From CAZXCQ01 sp964639275 (GTDB lineage Bacteria; Desulfobacterota; DSM-4660; Desulfatiglandales; Desulfatiglandaceae), in assembly GCA_964639275.1 (NCBI GenBank), contig CAZXCQ010000211.1, positions 1-10,716 on the forward strand: a stretch of 10,716 nt of DNA, written 5' to 3'. Each line of letters starts with the position of its first letter. The stretch's first letter is position 1. The position numbers and the translations under genes are program-made. Positions 1-8,195 of the stretch are shown here, in pieces. The notes below the pieces were generated by a model. The model had not been told where the DNA came from, made no database searches, and was given only the letters and a program-made list of their open reading frames with translations.

Positions 1-4
1 GTGG

Positions 5-49
5 CTGGACACAGGATGGAAAGGGCCATCAGGAAAAATGTATGTCCAG
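5..49. repeat. Nested inverted repeat downstream of the last gene
   Basis: Directly after the stop codon of the 452-aa gene there is a perfect 7-bp inverted repeat (CTGGACA at 5-11, TGTCCAG at 43-49). It encloses a second perfect 5-bp repeat (GATGG at 15-19, CCATC at 26-30) with a 6-nt loop. In the gene's sense the fold is not followed by a T-run inside the window, so it does not qualify as an intrinsic terminator. It could be a 3' stabilising hairpin, or part of a longer signal cut off by the window edge. Confidence 0.3.
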
Positions 50-52
50 GGA

Positions 53-1411
53 CTAATGATGATTTCTCCTCCCATGTCGTTTAAAATGTTGATCTGCCTG
101 GTACATAAAGGTCCGGATGGCCCCCTCCCTCCCGGGCTGGAAGCTGGAGTCATAGGGAGTATCCAGATAGGGAACTCTCAGCTTGTTCATGAGGGGCTTG
201 ACGATTGACGAGGTGATTGTGCTGGGCATACAGGTAAAGGGGTACACATTGACAACGCCGTTATATCCTTCCCTGGCATATTGTATTATTCCGGGTATAC
301 TCAAACAGGCCTCGGTACCTGTATCAAAATTGTACACGTCATTTTCCTTGAGGATGGCTTCCAGGTGCGCGACCTTGTGATCGGGTGCCAGATCGATAAG
401 GGGCTCAATCCGCTTGTAGGTCTGTCTCTGTTTGTATTCTTGGTAGTACAGGTCCCCCCCATAGCTGATCATACTTTTTAGGTATTCTTTCATAGGGCGG
501 AATCGGAGCTGTTTGAGGCTCAACCTGAACCCTATCTTTGCATCTCTCAATCTGTCATAGCTTGTATAGTTGACCCATTCGGCAATCGACGCATTGACCA
601 CCTCGGCCCCATACCGCTCAAGCACCCTGATGAGGTCCTGATTGGCGTGGACATGCGCCCGAAGATAGATTTCACCGACAATTCCGATGAGGGGTTTTGA
701 GGGGATCTCGGGATCAATAATCTCCTTTCCTTGTTCTATGATCTCTTCGAGCTTATCCAGTATTTTGTCAAAATCCTTGTTTGCCCCATGGGTTTCAAAG
801 GCATCTTCCATGATGTGCATGGATCTTTCAACAAATTCATCTGTCATTCCTGCCGCCTTTTCATAAGGCCTGATCCTCCAGAGAAGCCTGTCCAATATGT
901 CTCCTACTACCACTGAGAAATAGCTGCTTTTTCTCAAATCTCTGACCCGCTCTTTCTCAATCATACCGGCCAGGGAGTACCCGTCTTTTGTGGTAAGGGA
1001 ACCGATCTTTAGTCTTCTCAATTTCGGAAACGAATCCAACACGATTCTCTGGTATTTGTTATACATGCCAAAACGACATGGCCCGTCCGCCTCCGGCATA
1101 AAGTAGACATAGTCTTCCGGGTCAAAGTCATCTCCGAGCCTCGCCTCCTCCCTTTTCATATAATAGAGGATGTCTCCTGTGGTGATCTGGCAGGGGTAAC
1201 ACTCCTTACCGGAGGTATATTCCAACCCCAGATCGAGGCCTTTGTAGGTATCCATGACCCTGCCATTGATACCAAATGCCCTAAAGGTTGCGGCGAGGAG
1301 ATGTCCCCCTATCCTGTTCATTTGAGGTATGAGGGCGATCTTGTTCTTGAGGCTAAATTTCCCCACATTTCTTGTGAGTGACTGAAAATCTACCACCGTA
1401 TCTGATTCCAT
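53..1411 (-). CDS. 2-hydroxyacyl-CoA dehydratase D-subunit-like (HgdB-like) iron-sulfur protein, partner of the upstream activase
   Basis: 452 aa, complete. It resembles the HgdB/BcrB-type 2-hydroxyacyl-CoA dehydratase superfamily, in the branch that normally forms the C-terminal part of giant activase fusions (COG3581-like). Visible cysteines in family-like contexts are Cys71 and Cys74 (GKECYPCQ), Cys112 (GPCRFG), Cys369 (GTEACLS) and Cys394 (PFTCMPS). They are plausible ligands of a [4Fe-4S] or larger cluster. There is no signal peptide or membrane segment, so it is cytoplasmic. The start is supported by AGGTGA 7 nt upstream of ATG. The gene follows the 1028-aa activase by 40 bp on the same strand, so the two products probably interact: the activase would inject electrons after ATP hydrolysis. 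No CoA-transferase, acyl-CoA dehydrogenase or other pathway gene is visible nearby, so the substrate cannot be named. It may not be a true dehydratase; members of this superfamily also include double-cubane cluster reductases. Family assignment is fairly secure, function open. Confidence 0.82.
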   Translation of the reverse strand: MESDTVVDFQSLTRNVGKFSLKNKIALIPQMNRIGGHLLAATFRAFGINGRVMDTYKGLDLGLEYTSGKECYPCQITTGDILYYMKREEARLGDDFDPEDYVYFMPEADGPCRFGMYNKYQRIVLDSFPKLRRLKIGSLTTKDGYSLAGMIEKERVRDLRKSSYFSVVVGDILDRLLWRIRPYEKAAGMTDEFVERSMHIMEDAFETHGANKDFDKILDKLEEIIEQGKEIIDPEIPSKPLIGIVGEIYLRAHVHANQDLIRVLERYGAEVVNASIAEWVNYTSYDRLRDAKIGFRLSLKQLRFRPMKEYLKSMISYGGDLYYQEYKQRQTYKRIEPLIDLAPDHKVAHLEAILKENDVYNFDTGTEACLSIPGIIQYAREGYNGVVNVYPFTCMPSTITSSIVKPLMNKLRVPYLDTPYDSSFQPGREGAIRTFMYQADQHFKRHGRRNHH

Positions 1412-1451
1412 CTGTTACTCACCTGGTCTTCCCTGTAAAGCGCTGCTGATC

Positions 1452-4400
1452 TTAGTTGGCCGCCTGCAAATCGGGTCTTAAACGGGCCTGTAGCTTTTGG
1501 ACCGCATTTTCAATGACATTATTATAGGCCTCAAGCCTTGTCATGACACCCGCAACGGCGCTGTGTTCATCTAACTCCAGGATAAGATAGGCCTTCTCCC
1601 CCATGATATGTTTGTAGAAATGCTCGACAAATGAATCTGCACCGCACCCGAAATTGGTCAAATGTAGCCCAAAGTAGTTTGGATGAGCCTTTATAAATTT
1701 GGCAGTCCTGAGGACCGTGGCACCAAGCCCCCAGTACATGGAAGGGAAGTCCGAGAGGTCAACAGAAGACACATCGATAAAATCCATGGGCAGCGCCGTA
1801 ACACCGATCTTGGCCAAGTTCTTTCCCAACCTCAGATTCAATCTCTCGTCGTAGAGATTGTAAGGCCTGCCGGTCACAACGATTATCGGCTCCCCAAAGT
1901 CCAGGTCTTTGATGATCTGGCGCCCCTTGTTGTAAAGCTCCCTGGAAAATTGCCTCTGTCGTTCCAAAGCATAGTCGAGGGCCTTTTTTATCTGAGCCTT
2001 GCCGGCTCCCAGTCTTGATCCCACCTGCTCCGAGATCTCCAAGGCCAGGGTGTCCGGATCGTATTTGAGGTGAACAACCGGGCTCAAGACAGCGGAAGGG
2101 TCTATCTTAAGGGCCATCCGGACCATGTAGGCGTTGCCCTGGATCATGGGGCAGTAAAAACCTATCTCCAATGGCTCGGGTGTGGGCATGTTGATTATGT
2201 TCGGGATAAAGAGAAATCTTGTCCTTCCCACCAATTCCTTGATGTGACCGTGTGACACCTTGACCGGATAACAGGTCTCGGCCACCATCGTCTCTATGCC
2301 CGCCCTGGATATCTGGGCGTTGGTGGGCGGTGTCAGGACCAGGCGGTATCCCAGCCTGTCAAAAAAGTGTCCCCACATGATACCGGTATGTTGGCCGTAA
2401 AGACCACTTTGCATTCCCACTGTCGGACGGCCTTCCACCTCCATCAGGGGCTCCCCTTTGAGTTCATCGCAGACCCCGGATATGTATATCTGCCAGAGTC
2501 TCTGCCTCAGTTCGAAAAAGTTCTCCTTCTTGGGCCGGTTGCTCCGGGTCAATTCATATCTGCCACACTCCCCTCCCCAGACACTGCGACGACCGTCAAA
2601 ATCGTAGATCTTTAACTTGCACTGGTTATGGCAGTTGGAGTCGGCCCGGCAGGTCTTTTCCGTATATTCCATGCGATCATCTATGGCGCTTTTGAGCCCC
2701 CGGAAACCGCTTCGCCCCTTTTTATCCAGCGCTATCTTTTCCCGGACACTGAGGGCAGCGCCATAGGCCCCGAGGACCTCCCTGTGTCTGGGGATCAAGA
2801 GACCGCGTCCGAGAACATTTTCAAAGGCCGCTGCCACCCCCTTGTTCAAAGAGGGACCGCCCAAAAACATAACCCGCTGACCGATTTTGCGTTTTCCCAC
2901 CACCCGGTTGAGATAGTTATAGACGATGGCATAGCACAGACCGGCGATCAGATCATCTCTAAAGACCCCCTTCTGGTGATAGGAGACTAGGTCGGATTCC
3001 ATAAACACCGTGCATCTCTCTGCGAGCCTTACCGGGCTTTGCGATCTGAGGGCAATTCCCTGAAACTCTCCGACAATATTGATCCCGTATTTGTTGGCCA
3101 GTTCATGCAAGAAACTTCCCGTACCCGCGGCGCAGACCTTGTTCATATCAAAATCAAGGGGGTTGGCATTGGAGATATAGATGTATTTGGAGTCCTGCCC
3201 CCCGATCTCAAAGATGGTGTCTACACCGGGGTCTATCTCCACCGCACCCCTCGCATGGGCAGTTATCTCGTCGATGATCAGGTCAACGTTGAGAAAGTCC
3301 CCGACCACGTTCCTGCCCGAGCCGGTGGTCGCTGTCCCCACCAGTTCAATATTCGGCCCCACGCTGTCTCTGAGATATCTCAGGAGCCTCTGGCTGACCT
3401 CAATGGGCTTTCCCTGGGTGGGCACATAGCTCTTGTGGACGATCACGCCCTCCTCACTCATCAGGGCATATTTTGTTGTGGTGGAGCCCACATCGATACC
3501 CAGGTAGCACCGGGCCCTCTTTGAAATCAATTTTCCCTGAATCTCATTGGTTTCCGGGAAACGGGTCTTCACAAGTGTCAGTCTTTGCGCCACGGGCACC
3601 GACGTCTCACGGCAGGTCCCCTTTTCCTTCAACAACTCCAGATTACCCCGGCCTTTGATCCCTGATTCAAGGGCCTGGAGGGCGACCCCCAGTGCGCCGA
3701 TGGAGGTGCTATAAGGGGGTACAATCAATCCTGGAAAATAGTCGTTAAATGCCTTCACCTGGAGTGCGTTTAGCGAAAGCCCGCCAACAAAAATAATGGG
3801 TTCTTGGAGCACCCGGGTGGAGACAATGGTGCTCATATAGTTTCTGGCATTTCCAATGTGGAGCCCGTAGATAATGTCCTCCAGTTTCTCCCCTTTGTTC
3901 TGGAGATGGATCATATCGGACTTTGTAAAGACCGTGCACCTGCAGGCCACGTTTGCTGGCTTCTGGCTCTTCTGCCCCAGCGCGATAAAGTCAGCCAGTA
4001 TCCTGTCAATCTGAGTTTTGGAGGTATCGATCTCCTCGGCATACAAAGACGTGGCGAGTCTCTGGGCCTGCTGATCGATAAATGATCCGGTTCCTGAGGC
4101 ACAGGGTCCGTTGGTGTTAAAATACTCCAATTCCCATTGGCCGCGGGAATGGTCGATCTGCATAAGCGCCGTGTCCTGCCCCCCCATGCCGATAATGGCC
4201 CTTACATCCGGTCTGATGTGGACGGCACCCAAGACCTGGCTGATGGTCTCGAATTCATAAAACGTCCCCAATTCCCTGCTGAGGTTCTTGCCATGGTTTC
4301 CGGTAAACGCGATAGAGTGGATGTTCTCTTCCCCGAATCTCTCGTCAAGATCCCGGATAAGAGCCAATACTCCCTCCTCTATCTTACCCAGGTGTCGATC

Positions 4401-4538
4401 ATAGGGGGATTCATAGATGATCTCCTTCCTCGTATTGATGACAATACAATTGAGGCTGACCGCTCCAGCATCGATCCCCACATATAACCTCTCCGAGACC
4501 GGTCTCGATCCCTTTGCCTTATTGGACTTCTGTTTCAT
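1452..4538 (-). CDS. Tandem-domain acyl-CoA dehydratase/reductase activase (BcrAD_BadFG x2 plus DUF2229-like region)
   Basis: 1028 aa. Two ASKHA-fold activase domains lie in tandem. Domain 1 (about 18-290) has GIDAGAVSLN (21-30), GMGGQDT (117-123), CASGTGSF with Cys146, and CTVF with Cys201. Domain 2 (about 344-600) has GIDVGSTTTK (347-356), IGGQDSK, CAAGTGSF with Cys469, and CTVF with Cys509. In HgdC one [4Fe-4S] cluster is shared by a homodimer with two such cysteines per subunit. Here one chain carries all four, so it probably forms an internal pseudo-dimer. The P-loop of domain 1 departs from the GSTTTK form of domain 2. A four-cysteine motif follows (Cys630, 636, 640, 658). The region from about 705 to the end resembles DUF2229/COG3580, with Cys756 (ETCYPVK), Cys796 and Cys965. 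Expected role: ATP-driven low-potential electron transfer to the 452-aa partner. The ATG overlaps the radical SAM gene by 20 bp and has no clear Shine-Dalgarno, which suggests translational coupling. Substrate unknown. Confidence 0.88.
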   Translation of the reverse strand: MKQKSNKAKGSRPVSERLYVGIDAGAVSLNCIVINTRKEIIYESPYDRHLGKIEEGVLALIRDLDERFGEENIHSIAFTGNHGKNLSRELGTFYEFETISQVLGAVHIRPDVRAIIGMGGQDTALMQIDHSRGQWELEYFNTNGPCASGTGSFIDQQAQRLATSLYAEEIDTSKTQIDRILADFIALGQKSQKPANVACRCTVFTKSDMIHLQNKGEKLEDIIYGLHIGNARNYMSTIVSTRVLQEPIIFVGGLSLNALQVKAFNDYFPGLIVPPYSTSIGALGVALQALESGIKGRGNLELLKEKGTCRETSVPVAQRLTLVKTRFPETNEIQGKLISKRARCYLGIDVGSTTTKYALMSEEGVIVHKSYVPTQGKPIEVSQRLLRYLRDSVGPNIELVGTATTGSGRNVVGDFLNVDLIIDEITAHARGAVEIDPGVDTIFEIGGQDSKYIYISNANPLDFDMNKVCAAGTGSFLHELANKYGINIVGEFQGIALRSQSPVRLAERCTVFMESDLVSYHQKGVFRDDLIAGLCYAIVYNYLNRVVGKRKIGQRVMFLGGPSLNKGVAAAFENVLGRGLLIPRHREVLGAYGAALSVREKIALDKKGRSGFRGLKSAIDDRMEYTEKTCRADSNCHNQCKLKIYDFDGRRSVWGGECGRYELTRSNRPKKENFFELRQRLWQIYISGVCDELKGEPLMEVEGRPTVGMQSGLYGQHTGIMWGHFFDRLGYRLVLTPPTNAQISRAGIETMVAETCYPVKVSHGHIKELVGRTRFLFIPNIINMPTPEPLEIGFYCPMIQGNAYMVRMALKIDPSAVLSPVVHLKYDPDTLALEISEQVGSRLGAGKAQIKKALDYALERQRQFSRELYNKGRQIIKDLDFGEPIIVVTGRPYNLYDERLNLRLGKNLAKIGVTALPMDFIDVSSVDLSDFPSMYWGLGATVLRTAKFIKAHPNYFGLHLTNFGCGADSFVEHFYKHIMGEKAYLILELDEHSAVAGVMTRLEAYNNVIENAVQKLQARLRPDLQAAN

Positions 4539-5451
4539 GGCTCAGATAGTAGGTATCTCCTGAATGTTCTTGTTCTCGGATAAGGCCTTTGATCAAGAGG
4601 CCTTTTACCAGTTCCTCCACATCACCCACGGGAAGGTCCAGGGACCTTGCAATATCAAGCGGCCTGAGGGGTCTCCTTCTGACCATATCCAGAAGGGTTC
4701 TGGTTGTGGAATCCTTTCTGCCACTACCGCATAACACCGGGATGTCGGCGACTATCTCGGCATTACCCCCAAAGATTTCCTTTATCTCCATCAACCTTTT
4801 ACTGTCAAGCGACCGGGCACGTCTATCCGCAGGGGGTCGCACCACGGTGTTTAGCTGTATCCTGTCCGGGGCGATCTGGGCCATCAAGGCCTTTAGCCCT
4901 TTGATCTCTCTCTCCGTGTCATTGATCCCGGCCAAAAGGACCACTTCCATAAACAGATCTCCTTTGTACTGTTCCCGAAAAAGCCTCATGCCGTCAACAA
5001 CCCGCTTTAGCTCAAGTGCCGGGTGGGGTCTATGGATCTTTTTAAAGGTGGCCTCAAAGGCGCTTGAAAGGGTGGGCATAACAATATCAACCCCCAGGAC
5101 ACTGCGCCTGACCTCTTCTATCCAGAAAAGCGCCCCGTTTGTCAAGAGTGCCACCTTTACGTCTGTCACATCCTTTATCGAGAAAATAACCTGGTCGATT
5201 TGGGAGTGGAGCGTTGGCTCACCCGAGCCCGCAAGTGTAATGGCATCGGGTGAACTCTTGAGGAGGGCCTCTCGGATCTCAGCCACCACGGCCTGGACAG
5301 GGACAAACGGCTCTCTCTTTATTGTCCTGGCGGTGGTCTTTCCCACCTGACAGTACAGGCAGTCAAATGAACAGGTCTTTGCGGGGATCAGGTCAACCCC
5401 CAAAGACATGCCCAATCGTCTTGAGGGGACTGGGCCAAAGACATGGGACAT
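4519..5451 (-). CDS. Radical SAM protein, TYW1/COG0731-like, with C-terminal winged helix
   Basis: 310 aa. The N-terminus (FGPVPSRRLGMSLGVD) leads into a CxxxCxxC cluster motif (Cys27, Cys31, Cys34; CSFDCLYCQ). This is the hallmark of radical SAM enzymes and of the wyosine-synthase-related COG0731 branch. GSGEPT (75-80) matches the GGE-type SAM-binding loop and TNG (104-106) a further conserved strand. The radical SAM barrel covers about 15-235. Residues from about 248 to the end look like a winged helix (DMVRRRPLRPLDIARSLDL, then a second helix and a YYL strand), a domain that binds nucleic acid or protein. TYW1 itself acts on tRNA(Phe) in archaea and eukaryotes; the bacterial relatives have no settled substrate, so a tRNA role is not claimed. 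AGGAG lies 10 nt before the ATG. The gene follows polA by 25 bp and overlaps the activase gene, so it is probably co-transcribed with both. Confidence 0.85.
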   Translation of the reverse strand: MSHVFGPVPSRRLGMSLGVDLIPAKTCSFDCLYCQVGKTTARTIKREPFVPVQAVVAEIREALLKSSPDAITLAGSGEPTLHSQIDQVIFSIKDVTDVKVALLTNGALFWIEEVRRSVLGVDIVMPTLSSAFEATFKKIHRPHPALELKRVVDGMRLFREQYKGDLFMEVVLLAGINDTEREIKGLKALMAQIAPDRIQLNTVVRPPADRRARSLDSKRLMEIKEIFGGNAEIVADIPVLCGSGRKDSTTRTLLDMVRRRPLRPLDIARSLDLPVGDVEELVKGLLIKGLIREQEHSGDTYYLSHETEVQ

Positions 5452-5476
5452 CAGGATCAGACTCCTTTATGAACGG

Positions 5477-8158
5477 CTAGTGGGCCTCATCCCAATTCCT
5501 GCCCTTGCTGATATCTACCTTCAAAGGGACCCTGAGTGGATAGACCCCTTCCATTTCCCGCTTGATCATGGCAGAGATGGGATTGAGTTCCTCTTTCGGC
5601 ACCTCAAATACGAGCTCATCGTGGACCTGGAGGAGCATCTTTGTACCAAAGCCATCTGTTGCGAGGCGGCCGTGGATATTTATCATGGCCTTCTTGATCA
5701 GATCGGCTGCCGTCCCCTGGATCGGCGTATTGACGGCCATACGCTCTGCCTCGGCCCGCATAACGCGATTGGTGTGCCGGATATCAGGAAGATAACGACG
5801 TCTGTTAAAAAGGGTCGTGACAAACCCCTCTTTCCGGGCCGTCTCAATCATCTCCTCCCGATATCTTGCGACCCCCTGATACCTCTCATAATAGGTCTCG
5901 ATATAGTTTTTGGCAGTGCCGTAGTCTATACCCAACTCATCACTGAGCTTCCGCGGGCCCATACCATAAATGATACCGAAATTGATGGCCTTTGCAATAC
6001 GCCTCATCTCTGAGGTCACATCCTGCTTTTTGACACCCAGGATCTCAGAGGCCGTCCGCGCATGGATATCTTCCCCATGCCTGAATGCGTCCATAAACGC
6101 CTCATCCCGGGAGTAGTGGGCAAACACCCTCAGTTCCACCTGGCTGTAGTCGGCAGATACCAGATAGCTTCCGTCTACCGCAACAAAACCCCTGCGTATC
6201 TCACGGCCTTCCTCTCCACGGATGGGGATATTTTGGAGATTTGGGTTGCTGCTGCTGAGTCTGCCCGTGGCCGTGACCGTCTGGTTGTAAGAGGTATGAA
6301 GTCTCCCCGTGGATGGATCCACCTCTTTGACCAATGCGTCAAGATAGGTGGATTTGAGCTTGGAAAGTGTCCTGTAACGGAGCACCAACCGGGGGATTTT
6401 GTATGAAGAGGCCGCAAGCCTTTTGAGGACCTGGACATCTGTGGAATAACGCCTTGTCTTGGAAGTCTTTTTCTGACCCGGCAGCCCGAGCTTTTCAAAG
6501 AGCACAAAACCCAGCTGCTGGGAGGAATTGATATTGAATTCCATGCCCGCCTCTTCAAAGATCTCCCTCTCAATGGCGCTTATCTCCAGTGCAAAACGCG
6601 AGGACATCTGTTCAAATGCCTCTATGTCGATTGTAATCCCGGTCAACTCCATATGCATGAGAACGGGCAGTAACTTCATCTCAAGGTCGTGGAAGAGCAT
6701 CTCGTTTCTGTCTGATCTCAGCTTTTGGTCCAGGATTTTCATCAATCTTAGGGTCATATCCGCATCTTCACACGAATAGGACATCGCCTTTTCCACGTCC
6801 ACCTCAGAAAAGGTCGGGGCGTTTTTGCCCTTTCCCACCAGGTCTCCATAACCAATCATCTTGTGGTTCAGATAATGCTGGGCAAGATAACCCAGGTTGT
6901 GCTGCCTGAGGCCGGGGTTGATGACATAGGAGGCGATCATGGTGTCAAAATAAATCCCCTTGAGATCCACACCGTGGAGTTTTAAGACCTCCCCATCGTA
7001 TTTGACATTCTGTCCGATCTTTTCGACCTGTTCATCTTCCATGACATCTTTCAAGATCTCAAGGGCCTCGGATCTGTCCAGCTGAGGGGGTGCACCCGGG
7101 TATGTATGGGCAAGGGGGAGATAGAATGCCTTTTCCTCTTCGCAGCAAAAGGAGATTCCCACGAGTTGGGCCTTAAAAGGATCCGGGCTGGTGGTCTCGG
7201 TATCGAGCGACACCCTTCCCCTCTCCCTTATCTCTCTGACCAGGGCCAGCAGTTCTTCTCTCGAGAGGATTAGACGGTAATCGCTGGGGACTTCCTGTCT
7301 TAAAGAAAACTGACTCCACAGCTCTCTGAACTCCAATTCCCTGAACTTCTCGGTCAGGCCATCTCTCTGCAATTCCCCCACCCTGAGCTGGTCAGGATCA
7401 CGATCAATGGGTACAAACCGATCGATTGTGACGAGTTCTTTGCTCAGGAGGGCCTCTGCACGGGCCTGTTTGAGATTCTCTTTGAGCCTCTTTTTCTTTA
7501 TCTCTTCCAGATGATCAAAGACACCTTCAAGGGATCCGAATTCCTGGACAAGACCCAGAGCGGTCTTTTCCCCCACACCGGGCACACCGGGGATATTATC
7601 CGAGCTGTCTCCGGAAAGCCCCATCACGTCGATAAATCTCTCGGGTTCGAGCCCATAGGCCTGTTGCAGGCCTTTGTAGTCGACAACCAGGTCCTTCATC
7701 GTGTCCCACATGGATGTGTTGGGCGAAATGAGTTGTCTGAAGTCCTTGTCGCCGGTCACCATTACCACCGGATGCCCTTTCTCCTCACACACCCTGGCCA
7801 ACGTGCCGATGATGTCATCAGCCTCATACCCCTCCTTTTCTATCATTCGAATGCCAAGATCTTTCACGATGGCCTTTGTGATCGGGATCTGTGTGGCCAT
7901 ATCCTCCGGCATGGGGGGACGATTGGCCTTGTATTGAGGATAGATCCTGTGCCGGAATGTCGGGCCCCTGGCATCAAAGACGATGGCAAGATATCTTGGC
8001 CTCTTTTCGGCAAGAAGCCTCAAGATCATCTTGGTGAAGCCAAAGATAAGATTGGTTTGGAAACCTTTTGAGTTGGACAGATGCCTTATGGCGTGGTAGG
8101 CCCTGTGGAGATACGAACTGCCATCTACAAGGTAGACTGTTGCTTTCTCTTGAACCAT
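5477..8158 (-). CDS. polA: DNA polymerase I
   Basis: 893 aa, full length with all three activities. The 5'-3' exonuclease (about 1-285) shows VDGSSYLHRAYHA, YKANRPPMPEDM, EADD, TGDKDF and GLSGDSSDNIPGVPGVGEKTA. The 3'-5' proofreading domain (about 300-490) keeps its metal ligands: Asp319 and Glu321 (LDTET), Asp388 (NVKYD), Tyr461 and Asp465 (YSCEDAD). Proofreading is therefore probably active, unlike in many PolA proteins where these are lost. The polymerase domain has motif A (SADYSQVELR, Asp670), motif B/O-helix (RRIAKAINFGIIYG, Lys723, Tyr731) and motif C (QVHDELVFEV, His846, Asp847, Glu848). It acts in Okazaki-fragment maturation and repair synthesis. The ATG start at the first conserved strand is right by family alignment, but its upstream region lacks a good Shine-Dalgarno, so translation may be weak or coupled to rny, which ends 37 bp before. 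Confidence 0.98.
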   Translation of the reverse strand: MVQEKATVYLVDGSSYLHRAYHAIRHLSNSKGFQTNLIFGFTKMILRLLAEKRPRYLAIVFDARGPTFRHRIYPQYKANRPPMPEDMATQIPITKAIVKDLGIRMIEKEGYEADDIIGTLARVCEEKGHPVVMVTGDKDFRQLISPNTSMWDTMKDLVVDYKGLQQAYGLEPERFIDVMGLSGDSSDNIPGVPGVGEKTALGLVQEFGSLEGVFDHLEEIKKKRLKENLKQARAEALLSKELVTIDRFVPIDRDPDQLRVGELQRDGLTEKFRELEFRELWSQFSLRQEVPSDYRLILSREELLALVREIRERGRVSLDTETTSPDPFKAQLVGISFCCEEEKAFYLPLAHTYPGAPPQLDRSEALEILKDVMEDEQVEKIGQNVKYDGEVLKLHGVDLKGIYFDTMIASYVINPGLRQHNLGYLAQHYLNHKMIGYGDLVGKGKNAPTFSEVDVEKAMSYSCEDADMTLRLMKILDQKLRSDRNEMLFHDLEMKLLPVLMHMELTGITIDIEAFEQMSSRFALEISAIEREIFEEAGMEFNINSSQQLGFVLFEKLGLPGQKKTSKTRRYSTDVQVLKRLAASSYKIPRLVLRYRTLSKLKSTYLDALVKEVDPSTGRLHTSYNQTVTATGRLSSSNPNLQNIPIRGEEGREIRRGFVAVDGSYLVSADYSQVELRVFAHYSRDEAFMDAFRHGEDIHARTASEILGVKKQDVTSEMRRIAKAINFGIIYGMGPRKLSDELGIDYGTAKNYIETYYERYQGVARYREEMIETARKEGFVTTLFNRRRYLPDIRHTNRVMRAEAERMAVNTPIQGTAADLIKKAMINIHGRLATDGFGTKMLLQVHDELVFEVPKEELNPISAMIKREMEGVYPLRVPLKVDISKGRNWDEAH

Positions 8159-8195
8159 GGGATATTTGATTTTAAGGCCCGGTACCCGATCCTAC

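Noticed and set aside
3039..3524. 161-codon plus-strand frame
   Set aside because: It is opposite the second activase repeat, with no family resemblance.
4589..5350. 253-codon open frame on the plus strand
   Set aside because: It lies fully opposite the radical SAM gene, which has clear motifs. The translation is low-complexity, rich in Ser/Arg/Leu, as expected of an antisense shadow.
5408..6013. 201-codon plus-strand frame across the polA 3' end
   Set aside because: It is antisense to the polymerase domain motifs and has no recognisable domain.
7511..8071. 186-codon plus-strand frame
   Set aside because: It is antisense to the well-conserved 5'-3' exonuclease of polA; a shadow.
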